Shown piece by piece: positions 24,166 through 37,536 of a stretch of 64,000 nucleotides of DNA. The translations under genes and the position numbers were made by a program. The notes below the pieces were generated by a model. That model did not search any database and was not told where the DNA came from. It saw only the letters and a list, made by a program, of their open reading frames with translations. The stretch covers positions 58,703,028 through 58,767,027 of the forward strand of contig OZ024936.1 in NCBI GenBank assembly GCA_964017235.1. Direction: 5' to 3'. Source of the DNA: Sabellastarte sp. h YS-2021 (Eukaryota; Annelida; Polychaeta; Sabellida; Sabellidae). Position 1 is the stretch's first letter, and every line of letters starts with the position of its first letter.

Positions 24166-27100
24166 GGGGTGTGTGGGGGGCCCCATGCCACCCCTCAGGT
24201 AGGAAATTTCAAGTATATCCTAATATTGCCAATCTGAAGCCCAAATTTAATTTTATGCCTATTTTAATAAATAATGAGGATATTTTAGGCGCATTTTGAG
24301 CATTACATGTCTGATCAGAAATTATTTTACCAAAATATTGTTCTAAATATAGCCCAAAATAGATGTAAATCAGCCCAAACCAGTACCAAATGTTGGTCTA
24401 TAAGTCTGAAATTTGGCCCAAAAATCACTTGCCACATACTAAATCTGACTGTATAGGTTTTGAGATTACATCTGGTATACCAGTGGTGTCATATGTGTCA
24501 TACAGGGTTGAGGAGAGTGAAAATACAGCCTCAGATGGCTGTATCAGGAAGTGCTGATATATTCTCAATTAAGGTAGATTCAAGGTTGAAAACCATATTG
24601 ATTCACACAGGAGTCGCCACTGAAATGAATTTTAGTAGTGTGTTCCTTCAGAAATACACATGTAGCCCAAAGTACAGGTTCAGGGAGTGTAGTTGGCGAG
24701 AGATCCATACAATACCAGATCAGCCCAAACCACCCCTTAAAGTTGGTCAATCTGGCTGAGATTTTCACAGGAAACTCAGTTTATATCAGAGACTGAATTT
24801 GTATTAGGCTGACCCACTCGAGGGCCACATTAAAAATTTCAATTTCCGGGGTGTGGGGGGGCCCCATGCCACCCCTCAGGTAGGAAATTTCAAGTATATC
24901 CTAATATTGCCAATCTGAAGCCCAAATTTAATTTTATGCCTATTTTAATAAATAATGAGGATATTTTAGGCGCATTTTGAGCATTACATGTCTGATCAGA
25001 AATTATTTTACCAAAATATTGTTCTAAATATAGCCCAAAATAGATGTAAATCAGCCCAAACCAGTACCAAATGTTGGTCTATAAGTCTGAAATTTGGCCC
25101 AAAAATCACTTGCCACATACTAAATCTGACTGTATAGGTTTTGAGATTACATCTGGTATACCAGTGGTGTCATATGTGTCATACAGGGTTGAGGAGAGTG
25201 AAAATACAGCCTCAGATGGCTGTATCAGGAAGTGCTGATATATTCTCAATTAAGGTAGATTCAAGGTTGAAAACCATATTGATTCACACAGGAGTCGCCA
25301 CTGAAATGAATTTTAGTAGTGTGTTCCTTCAGAAATACACATGTAGCCCAAAGTACAGGTTCAGGGAGTGTAGTTGGCGAGAGATGCATACAATGCCAGA
25401 TCAGCCCAAACCACCCCTTAAAGTTGGTCAATCTGGCTGAGATTTTCACAGGAAACTCAGTTTATATCAGAGACTGAATTTGTATTAGGCTGACCCACTC
25501 GAGGGCCACATTAAAAATTTCAATTTCCGGGGTGTGGGGGGGCCCCATGCCACCCCTCAGGTAGGAAATTTCAAGTATATCCTAATATTGCCAATCTGAA
25601 GCCCAAATTTAATTTTATGCCTATTTTAATAAATAATGAGGACATTTTAGGCGCATTTTGAGCATTACATGTCTGATCAGAAATTATTTTACCAAAATAT
25701 TGTTCTAAATATAGCCCAAAATAGATGTAAATCAGCCCAAACCAGTACCAAATGTTGGTCTATAAGTCTGAAATTTGGCCCAAAAATCACTTGCCACATA
25801 CTAAATCTGACTGTATAGGTTTTGAGATTACATCTGGTATACCAGTGGTGTCATATGTGTCATACAGGGTTGAGGAGAGTGAAAATACAGCCTCAGATGG
25901 CTGTATCAGGAAGTGCTGATATATTCTCAATTAAGGTAGATTCAAGGTTGAAAACCATATTGATTCACACAGGAGTCGCCACTGAAATGAATTTTAGTAG
26001 TGTGTTCCTTCAGAAATACACATGTAGCCCAAAGTACAGGTTCAGGGAGTGTAGTTGGCGAGAGATGCATACAATGCCAGATCAGCCCAAACCACCCCTT
26101 AAAGTTGGTCAATCTGGCTGAGATTTTCACAGGAAACTCAGTTTATATCAGAGACTGAATTTGTATTAGGCTGACCCACTCGAGGGCCACATTAAAAATT
26201 TCAATTTCCGGGGTGTGGGGGGGCCCCATGCCACCCCTCAGGTAGGAAATTTCAAGTATATCCTAATATTGCCAATCTGAAGCCCAAATTTAATTTTATG
26301 CCTATTTTAATAAATAATGAGGATATTTTAGGCGCATTTTGAGCATTACATGTCTGATCAGAAATTATTTTACCAAAATATTGTTCTAAATATAGCCCAA
26401 AATAGATGTAAATCAGCCCAAACCAGTACCAAATGTTGGTCTATAAGTCTGAAATTTGGCCCAAAAATCACTTGCCACATACTAAATCTGACTGTATAGG
26501 TTTTGAGATTACATCTGGTATACCAGTGGTGTCATATGTGTCATACAGGGTTGAGGAGAGTGAAAATACAGCCTCAGATGGCTGTATCAGGAAGTGCTGA
26601 TATATTCTCAATTAAGGTAGATTCAAGGTTGAAAACCATATTGATTCACACAGGAGTCGCCACTGAAATGAATTTTAGTAGTGTGTTCCTTCAGAAATAC
26701 ACATGTAGCCCAAAGTACAGGTTCAGGGAGTGTAGTTGGCGAGAGATGCATACAATGCCAGATCAGCCCAAACCACCCCTTAAAGTTGGTCAATCTGGCT
26801 GAGATTTTCACAGGAAACTCAGTTTATATCAGAGACTGAATTTGTATTAGGCTGACCCACTCGAGGGCCACATTAAAAATTTCAATTTCCGGGGTGTGTG
26901 GGGGGCCCCATGCCACCCCTCAGGTAGGAAATTTCAAGTATATCCTAATATTGCCAATCTGAAGCCCAAATTTAATTTTATGCCTATTTTAATAAATAAT
27001 GAGGATATTTTAGGCGCATTTTGAGCATTACATGTCTGATCAGAAATTATTTTACCAAAATATTGTTCTAAATATAGCCCAAAATAGATGTAAATCAGCC

Positions 27101-29227
27101 CAAACCAGTACCAAATGTTGGTCTATAAGTCTGAAATTTGGCCCAAAAATCACTTGCCACATACTAAATCTGACTGTATAGGTTTTGAGATTACATCTGG
27201 TATACCAGTGGTGTCATATGTGTCATACAGGGTTGAGGAGAGTGAAAATACAGCCTCAGATGGCTGTATCAGGAAGTGCTGATATATTCTCAATTAAGGT
27301 AGATTCAAGGTTGAAAACCATATTGATTCACACAGGAGTCGCCACTGAAATGAATTTTAGTAGTGTGTTCCTTCAGAAATACACATGTAGCCCAAAGTAC
27401 AGGTTCAGGGAGTGTAGTTGGCGAGAGATGCATACAATACCAGATCAGCCCAAACCACCCCTTAAAGTTGGTCAATCTGGCTGAGATTTTCACAGGAAAC
27501 TCAGTTTATATCAGAGACTGAATTTGTATTAGGCTGACCCACTCGAGGGCCACATTAAAAATTTCAATTTCCGGGGTGTGGGGGGGCCCCATGCCACCCC
27601 TCAGGTAGGAAATTTCAAGTATATCCTAATATTGCCAATCTGAAGCCCAAATTTAATTTTATGCCTATTTTAATAAATAATGAGGATATTTTAGGCGCAT
27701 TTTGAGCATTACATGTCTGATCAGAAATTATTTTACCAAAATATTGTTCTAAATATAGCCCAAAATAGATGTAAATCAGCCCAAACCAGTACCAAATGTT
27801 GGTCTATAAGTCTGAAATTTGGCCCAAAAATCACTTGCCACATACTAAATCTGACTGTATAGGTTTTGAGATTACATCTGGTATACCAGTGGTGTCATAT
27901 GTGTCATACAGGGTTGAGGAGAGTGAAAATACAGCCTCAGATGGCTGTATCAGGAAGTGCTGATATATTCTCAATTAAGGTAGATTCAAGGTTGAAAACC
28001 ATATTGATTCACACAGGAGTCGCCACTGAAATGAATTTTAGTAGTGTGTTCCTTCAGAAATACACATGTAGCCCAAAGTACAGGTTCAGGGAGTGTAGTT
28101 GGCGAGAGATGCATACAATGCCAGATCAGCCCAAACCACCCCTTAAAGTTGGTCAATCTGGCTGAGATTTTCACAGGAAACTCAGTTTATATCAGAGACT
28201 GAATTTGTATTAGGCTGACCCACTCGAGGGCCACATTAAAAATTTCAATTTCCGGGGTGTGGGGGGGCCCCATGCCACCCCTCAGGTAGGAAATTTCAAG
28301 TATATCCTAATATTGCCAATCTGAAGCCCAAATTTAATTTTATGCCTATTTTAATAAATAATGAGGACATTTTAGGCGCATTTTGAGCATTACATGTCTG
28401 ATCAGAAATTATTTTACCAAAATATTGTTCTAAATATAGCCCAAAATAGATGTAAATCAGCCCAAACCAGTACCAAATGTTGGTCTATAAGTCTGAAATT
28501 TGGCCCAAAAATCACTTGCCACATACTAAATCTGACTGTATAGGTTTTGAGATTACATCTGGTATACCAGTGGTGTCATATGTGTCATACAGGGTTGAGG
28601 AGAGTGAAAATACAGCCTCAGATGGCTGTATCAGGAAGTGCTGATATATTCTCAATTAAGGTAGATTCAAGGTTGAAAACCATATTGATTCACACAGGAG
28701 TCGCCACTGAAATGAATTTTAGTAGTGTGTTCCTTCAGAAATACACATGTAGCCCAAAGTACAGGTTCAGGGAGTGTAGTTGGCGAGAGATGCATACAAT
28801 GCCAGATCAGCCCAAACCACCCCTTAAAGTTGGTCAATCTGGCTGAGATTTTCACAGGAAACTCAGTTTATATCAGAGACTGAATTTGTATTAGGCTGAC
28901 CCACTCGAGGGCCACATTAAAAATTTCAATTTCCGGGGTGTGGGGGGGCCCCATGCCACCCCTCAGGTAGGAAATTTCAAGTATATCCTAATATTGCCAA
29001 TCTGAAGCCCAAATTTAATTTTATGCCTATTTTAATAAATAATGAGGATATTTTAGGCGCATTTTGAGCATTACATGTCTGATCAGAAATTATTTTACCA
29101 AAATATTGTTCTAAATATAGCCCAAAATAGATGTAAATCAGCCCAAACCAGTACCAAATGTTGGTCTATAAGTCTGAAATTTGGCCCAAAAATCACTTGC
29201 CACATACTAAATCTGACTGTATAGGTT
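24166..29227. repeat. Four-unit (2725-bp) higher-order repeat, two copies
   Basis: Three markers recur at exactly 2725 bp: the TGTGT-G6 tract allele (24166, then 26891), G-to-A giving ATACCAGAT (24714, then 27439) and T-to-C in GAGGATATTT (25643, then 28368). Units 23778, 24460, 25141 and 25822 therefore correspond to 26503, 27185, 27866 and 28547. Unit 24460 also has a private G-to-C change at 24705. All tracts in this block are short (G6 or G7), unlike the clusters on either side. Confidence 0.92.
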
Positions 29228-32200
29228 TTGAGATTACATCTGGTATACCAGTGGTGTCATATGTGTCATACAGGGTTGAGGAGAGTGAAAATACAGCCTC
29301 AGATGGCTGTATCAGGAAGTGCTGATATATTCTCAATTAAGGTAGATTCAAGGTTGAAAACCATATTGATTCACACAGGAGTCGCCACTGAAATGAATTT
29401 TAGTAGTGTGTTCCTTCAGAAATACACATGTAGCCCAAAGTACAGGTTCAGGGAGTGTAGTTGGCGAGAGATGCATACAATGCCAGATCAGCCCAAACCA
29501 CCCCTTAAAGTTGGTCAATCTGGCTGAGATTTTCACAGGAAACTCAGTTTATATCAGAGACTGAATTTGTATTAGGCTGACCCACTCGAGGGCCACATTA
29601 AAAATTTCAATTTCCGGGGTGGGGGGGGGGGGGGGGGGGGGGGGGGCCATGCCACCCCTCAGGTAGGAAATTTCAAGTATATCCTAATATTGCCAATCTG
29701 AAGCCCAAATTTAATTTTATGCCTATTTTAATAAATAATGAGGATATTTTAGGCGCATTTTGAGCATTACATGTCTGATCAGAAATTATTTTACCAAAAT
29801 ATTGTTCTAAATATAGCCCAAAATAGATGTAAATCAGCCCAAACCAGTACCAAATGTTGGTCTATAAGTCTGAAATTTGGCCCAAAAATCACTTGCCACA
29901 TACTAAATCTGACTGTATAGGTTTTGAGATTACATCTGGTATACCAGTGGTGTCATATGTGTCATACAGGGTTGAGGAGAGTGAAACTACAGCCTCAGAT
30001 GGCTGTATCAGGAAGTGCTGATATATTCTCAATTAAGGTAGATTCAAGGTTGAAAACCATATTGATTCACACAGGAGTCGCCACTGAAATGAATTTTAGT
30101 AGTGTGTTCCTTCAGAAATACACATGTAGCCCAAAGTACAGGTTCAGGGAGTGTAGTTGGCGAGAGATGCATACAATGCCAGATCAGCCCAAACCACCCC
30201 TTAAAGTTGGTCAATCTGGCTGAGATTTTCACAGGAAACTCAGTTTATATCAGAGACTGAATTTGTATTAGGCTGACCCACTCGAGGGCCACATTAAAAA
30301 TTTCAATTTCCGGGGTGTGGGGGGGCCCCATGCCACCCCTCAGGTAGGAAATTTCAAGTATATCCTAATATTGCCAATCTGAAGCCCAAATTTAATTTTA
30401 TGCCTATTTTAATAAATAATGAGGATATTTTAGGCGCATTTTGAGCATTACATGTCTGATCAGAAATTATTTTACCAAAATATTGTTCTAAATATAGCCC
30501 AAAATAGATGTAAATCAGCCCAAACCAGTACCAAATGTTGGTCTATAAGTCTGAAATTTGGCCCAAAAATCAATTGCCACATACTAAATCTGACTGTATA
30601 GGTTTTGAGATTACATCTGGTATACCAGTGGTGTCATATGTGTCATACAGGGTTGAGGAGAGTGAAAATACAGCCTCAGATGGCTGTATCAGGAAGTGCT
30701 GATATATTCTCAATTAAGGTAGATTCAAGGTTGAAAACCATATTGATTCACACAGGAGTCGCCACTGAAATGAATTTTAGTAGTGTGTTCCTTCAGAAAT
30801 ACACATGTAGCCCAAAGTACAGGTTCAGGGAGTGTAGTTGGCGAGAGAGGCATACAATGCCAGATCAGCCCAAACCACCCCTTAAAGTTGGTCAATCTGG
30901 CTGAGATTTTCACAGGAAACTCAGTTTATATCAGAGACTGAATTTGTATTAGGCTGACCCACTCGAGGGCCACATTAAAAATTTCAATTTTCGGGGTGTG
31001 TGTGTGGGGGGGGGGGGGGGGGGGGCCCATGCCACCCCTCAGGTAGGAAATTTCAAGTATATCCTAATATTGCCAATCTGAAGCCCAAATTTAATTTTAT
31101 GCCTATTTTAATAAATAATGAGGATATTTTAGGCGCATTTTGAGCATTACATGTCTGATCAGAAATTATTTTACCAAAATATTGTTCTAAATATAGCCCA
31201 AAATAGATGTAAATCAGCCCAAACCAGTACCAAATGTTGGTCTATAAGTCTGAAATTTGGCCCAAAAATCACTTGCCACATACTAAATCTGACTGTATAG
31301 GTTTTGAGATTACATCTGGTATACCAGTGGTGTCATATGTGTCATACAGGGTTGAGGAGAGTGAAAATACAGCCTCAGATGGCTGTATCAGGAAGTGCTG
31401 ATATATTCTCAATTAAGGTAGATTCAAGGTTGAAAACCATATTGATTCACACAGGAGTCGCCACTGAAATGAATTTTAGTAGTGTGTTCCTTCAGAAATA
31501 CACATGTAGCCCAAAGTACAGGTTCAGGGAGTGTAGTTGGCGAGAGATGCATACAATGCCAGATCAGCCCAAACCACCCCTTAAAGTTGGTCAATCTGGC
31601 TGAGATTTTCACAGGAAACTCAGTTTATATCAGAGACTGAATTTGTATTAGGCTGACCCACTCGAGGGCCACATTAAAAATTTCAATTTCCGGGGGGTGT
31701 GGGGGGGGGGGGGGGGGGGGGGGGGGCCCATGCCACCCCTCAGGTAGGAAATTTCAAGTATATCCTAATATTGCCAATCTGAAGCCCAAATTTAATTTTA
31801 TGCCTATTTTAATAAATAATGAGGATATTTTAGGCGCATTTTGAGCATTACATGTCTGATCAGAAATTATTTTACCAAAATATTGTTCTAAATATAGCCC
31901 AAAATAGATGTAAATCAGCCCAAACCAGTACCAAATGTTGGTCTATAAGTCTGAAATTTGGCCCAAAAATCACTTGCCACATACTAAATCTGACTGTATA
32001 GGTTTTGAGATTACATCTGGTATACCAGTGGTGTCATATGTGTCATACAGGGTTGAGGAGAGTGAAAATACAGCCTCAGATGGCTGTATCAGGAAGTGCT
32101 GATATATTCTCAATTAAGGTAGATTCAAGGTTGAAAACCATATTGATTCACACAGGAGTCGCCACTGAAATGAATTTTAGTAGTGTGTTCCTTCAGAAAT

Positions 32201-34772
32201 ACACATGTAGCCCAAAGTACAGGTTCAGGGAGTGTAGTTGGCGAGAGATGCATACAATGCCAGATCAGCCCAAACCACCCCTTAAAGTTGGTCAATCTGG
32301 CTGAGATTTTCACAGGAAACTCAGTTTATATCAGAGACTGAATTTGTATTAGGCTGACCCACTCGAGGGCCACATTAAAAATTTCAATTTTCGGGGTGTG
32401 GGCGGGGGGGGGCCCATGCCACCCCTCAGGTAGGAAATTTCAAGTATATCCTAATATTGCCAATCTGAAGCCCAAATTTAATTTTATGCCTATTTTAATA
32501 AATAATGAGGATATTTTAGGCGCATTTTGAGCATTACATGTCTGATCAGAAATTATTTTACCAAAATATTGTTCTAAATATAGCCCAAAATAGATGTAAA
32601 TCAGCCCAAACCAGTACCAAATGTTGGTCTATAAGTCTGAAATTTGGCCCAAAAATCACTTGCCACATACTAAATCTGACTGTATAGGTTTTGAGATTAC
32701 ATCTGGTATACCAGTGGTGTCATATGTGTCATACAGGGTTGAGGAGAGTGAAAATACAGCCTCAGATGGCTGTATCAGGAAGTGCTGATATATTCTCAAT
32801 TAAGGTAGATTCAAGGTTGAAAACCATATTGATTCACACAGGAGTCGCCACTGAAATGAATTTTAGTAGTGTGTTCCTTCAGAAATACACATGTAGCCCA
32901 AAGTACAGGTTCAGGGAGTGTAGTTGGCGAGAGATGCATACAATGCCAGATCAGCCCAAACCACCCCTTAAAGTTGGTCAATCTGGCTGAGATTTTCACA
33001 GGAAACTCAGTTTATATCAGAGACTGAATTTGTATTAGGCTGACCCACTCGAGGGCCACATTAAAAATTTCAATTTTCGGGGTGTGTGTGTGGGGGGGGG
33101 GGGGGGGGGGGGGGCCCATGCCACCCCTCAGGTAGGAAATTTCAAGTATATCCTAATATTGCCAATCTGAAGCCCAAATTTAATTTTATGCCTATTTTAA
33201 TAAATAATGAGGATATTTTAGGCGCATTTTGAGCATTACATGTCTGATCAGAAATTATTTTACCAAAATATTGTTCTAAATATAGCCCAAAATAGATGTA
33301 AATCAGCCCAAACCAGTACCAAATGTTGGTCTATAAGTCTGAAATTTGGCCCAAAAATCACTTGCCACATACTAAATCTGACTGTATAGGTTTTGAGATT
33401 ACATCTGGTATACCAGTGGTGTCATATGTGTCATACAGGGTTGAGGAGAGTGAAAATACAGCCTCAGATGGCTGTATCAGGAAGTGCTGATATATTCTCA
33501 ATTAAGGTAGATTCAAGGTTGAAAACCATATTGATTCACACAGGAGTCGCCACTGAAATGAATTTTAGTAGTGTGTTCCTTCAGAAATACACATGTAGCC
33601 CAAAGTACAGGTTCAGGGAGTGTAGTTGGCGAGAGATGCATACAATGCCAGATCAGCCCAAACCACCCCTTAAAGTTGGTCAATCTGGCTGAGATTTTCA
33701 CAGGAAACTCAGTTTATATCAGAGACTGAATTTGTATTAGGCTGACCCACTCGAGGGCCACATTAAAAATTTCAATTTCCGGGGTGTGGGGGGGGGGGGC
33801 CCATGCCACCCCTCAGGTAGGAAATTTCAAGTATATCCTAATATTGCCAATCTGAAGCCCAAATTTAATTTTATGCCTATTTTAATAAATAATGAGGATA
33901 TTTTAGGCGCATTTTGAGCATTACATGTCTGATCAGAAATTATTTTACCAAAATATTGTTCTAAATATAGCCCAAAATAGATGTAAATCAGCCCAAACCA
34001 GTACCAAATGTTGGTCTATAAGTCTGAAATTTGGCCCAAAAATCACTTGCCACATACTAAATCTGACTGTATAGGTTTTGAGATTACATCTGGTATACCA
34101 GTGGTGTCATATGTGTCATACAGGGTTGAGGAGAGTGAAAATACAGCCTCAGATGGCTGTATCAGGAAGTGCTGATATATTCTCAATTAAGGTAGATTCA
34201 AGGTTGAAAACCATATTGATTCACACAGGAGTCGCCACTGAAATGAATTTTAGTAGTGTGTTCCTTCAGAAATACACATGTAGCCCAAAGTACAGGTTCA
34301 GGGAGTGTAGTTGGCGAGAGATGCATACAATGCCAGATCAGCCCAAACCACCCCTTAAAGTTGGTCAATCTGGCTGAGATTTTCACAGGAAACTCAGTTT
34401 ATATCAGAGACTGAATTTGTATTAGGCTGACCCACTCGAGGGCCACATTAAAAATTTCAATTTTCGGGGTGTGGGGGGGGGGGGGGGGGGGGGGGCCATG
34501 CCACCCCTCAGGTAGGAAATTTCAAGTATATCCTAATATTGCCAATCTGAAGCCCAAATTTAATTTTATGCCTATTTTAATAAATAATGAGGATATTTTA
34601 GGCGCATTTTGAGCATTACATGTCTGATCAGAAATTATTTTACCAAAATATTGTTCTAAATATAGCCCAAAATAGATGTAAATCAGCCCAAACCAGTACC
34701 AAATGTTGGTCTATAAGTCTGAAATTTGGCCCAAAAATCACTTGCCACATACTAAATCTGACTGTATAGGTT
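29228..34772. repeat. Second large cluster of expanded G tracts
   Basis: Unit starts are 29228, 29924, 30605, 31304, 32005, 32691, 33393 and 34078. Tracts are T-G26-CC (29620-29648), baseline G7 in unit 29924, (TG)4T-G20 (30997-31025), TGT-G26 after a six-G first run (31692-31726), G3-C-G9 (32400-32412), (TG)4T-G23 (33083-33114), G12 (33788-33799) and G23-CC (34473-34497). Units 29924 and 30605 carry the same rare changes as 18953 and 19634 (A-to-C at 29987, T-to-G at 30849), 10971 bp apart. A private C-to-A change lies at 30573. Confidence 0.88.
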
Positions 34773-35163
34773 TTGAGATTACATCTGGTATACCAGTGGT
34801 GTCATATGTGTCATACAGGGTTGAGGAGAGTGAAAATACAGCCTCAGATGGCTGTATCAGGAAGTGCTGATATATTCTCAATTAAGGTAGATTCAAGGTT
34901 GAAAACCATATTGATTCACACAGGAGTCGCCACTGAAATGAATTTTAGTAGTGTGTTCCTTCAGAAATACACATGTAGCCCAAAGTACAGGTTCAGGGAG
35001 TGTAGTTGGCGAGAGATGCATACAATGCCAGATCAGCCCAAACCACCCCTTAAAGTTGGTCAATCTGGCTGAGATTTTCACAGGAAACTCAGTTTATATC
35101 AGAGACTGAATTTGTATTAGGCTGACCCACTCGAGGGCCACATTAAAAATTTCAATTTCCGGG

Positions 35164-35194
<31 letters not shown>

Positions 35195-37536
35195 CCCATG
35201 CCACCCCTCAGGTAGGAAATTTCAAGTATATCCTAATATTGCCAATCTGAAGCCCAAATTTAATTTTATGCCTATTTTAATAAATAATGAGGATATTTTA
35301 GGCGCATTTTGAGCATTACATGTCTGATCAGAAATTATTTTACCAAAATATTGTTCTAAATATAGCCCAAAATAGATGTAAATCAGCCCAAACCAGTACC
35401 AAATGTTGGTCTATAAGTCTGAAATTTGGCCCAAAAATCACTTGCCACATACTAAATCTGACTGTATAGGTTTTGAGATTACATCTGGTATACCAGTGGT
35501 GTCATATGTGTCATACAGGGTTGAGGAGAGTGAAAATACAGCCTCAGATGGCTGTATCAGGAAGTGCTGATATATTCTCAATTAAGGTAGATTCAAGGTT
35601 GAAAACCATATTGATTCACACAGGAGTCGCCACTGAAATGAATTTTAGTAGTGTGTTCCTTCAGAAATACACATGTAGCCCAAAGTACAGGTTCAGGGAG
35701 TGTAGTTGGCGAGAGATGCATACAATGCCAGATCAGCCCAAACCACCCCTTAAAGTTGGTCAATCTGGCTGAGATTTTCACAGGAAACTCAGTTTATATC
35801 AGAGACTGAATTTGTATTAGGCTGACCCACTCGAGGGCCACATTAAAAATTTCAATTTCCGGGGTGTGTGGGGGGCCCCATGCCACCCCTCAGGTAGGAA
35901 ATTTCAAGTATATCCTAATATTGCCAATCTGAAGCCCAAATTTAATTTTATGCCTATTTTAATAAATAATGAGGATATTTTAGGCGCATTTTGAGCATTA
36001 CATGTCTGATCAGAAATTATTTTACCAAAATATTGTTCTAAATATAGCCCAAAATAGATGTAAATCAGCCCAAACCAGTACCAAATGTTGGTCTATAAGT
36101 CTGAAATTTGGCCCAAAAATCACTTGCCACATACTAAATCTGACTGTATAGGTTTTGAGATTACATCTGGTATACCAGTGGTGTCATATGTGTCATACAG
36201 GGTTGAGGAGAGTGAAAATACAGCCTCAGATGGCTGTATCAGGAAGTGCTGATATATTCTCAATTAAGGTAGATTCAAGGTTGAAAACCATATTGATTCA
36301 CACAGGAGTCGCCACTGAAATGAATTTTAGTAGTGTGTTCCTTCAGAAATACACATGTAGCCCAAAGTACAGGTTCAGGGAGTGTAGTTGGCGAGAGATG
36401 CATACAATGCCAGATCAGCCCAAACCACCCCTTAAAGTTGGTCAATCTGGCTGAGATTTTCACAGGAAACTCAGTTTATATCAGAGACTGAATTTGTATT
36501 AGGCTGACCCACTCGAGGGCCACATTAAAAATTTCAATTTCCGGGGTGTGTGTGTGTGGGGGGGGGGGGGGGGGGGCCCATGCCACCCCTCAGGTAGGAA
36601 ATTTCAAGTATATCCTAATATTGCCAATCTGAAGCCCAAATTTAATTTTATGCCTATTTTAATAAATAATGAGGATATTTTAGGCGCATTTTGAGCATTA
36701 CATGTCTGATCAGAAATTATTTTACCAAAATATTGTTCTAAATATAGCCCAAAATAGATGTAAATCAGCCCAAACCAGTACCAAATGTTGGTCTATAAGT
36801 CTGAAATTTGGCCCAAAAATCACTTGCCACATACTAAATCTGACTGTATAGGTTTTGAGATTACATCTGGTATACCAGTGGTGTCATATGTGTCATACAG
36901 GGTTGAGGAGAGTGAAAATACAGCCTCAGATGGCTGTATCAGGAAGTGCTGATATATTCTCAATTAAGGTAGATTCAAGGTTGAAAACCATATTGATTCA
37001 CACAGGAGTCGCCACTGAAATGAATTTTAGTAGTGTGTTCCTTCAGAAATACACATGTAGCCCAAAGTACAGGTTCAGGGAGTGTAGTTGGCGAGAGATG
37101 CATACAATGCCAGATCAGCCCAAACCACCCCTTAAAGTTGGTCAATCTGGCTGAGATTTTCACAGGAAACTCAGTTTATATCAGAGACTGAATTTGTATT
37201 AGGCTGACCCACTCGAGGGCCACATTAAAAATTTCAATTTCCGGGGTGTGTGGGGGGCCCCATGCCACCCCTCAGGTAGGAAATTTCAAGTATATCCTAA
37301 TATTGCCAATCTGAAGCCCAAATTTAATTTTATGCCTATTTTAATAAATAATGAGGATATTTTAGGCGCATTTTGAGCATTACATGTCTGATCAGAAATT
37401 ATTTTACCAAAATATTGTTCTAAATATAGCCCAAAATAGATGTAAATCAGCCCAAACCAGTACCAAATGTTGGTCTATAAGTCTGAAATTTGGCCCAAAA
37501 ATCACTTGCCACATACTAAATCTGACTGTATAGGTT
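34773..37536. repeat. TG-expanded/short-tract unit pair, present twice
   Basis: Unit starts are 34773, 35473, 36155 and 36855. The first and third units have long TG-plus-G tracts: (TG)6T-G17 (35165-35194) and (TG)5T-G19 (36547-36576). The second and fourth have TGTGT-G6 (tracts starting at 35861 and 37243). The lag is 1382 bp, two units. All four have the C flank. These are the longest TG stretches in the window. Confidence 0.88.
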
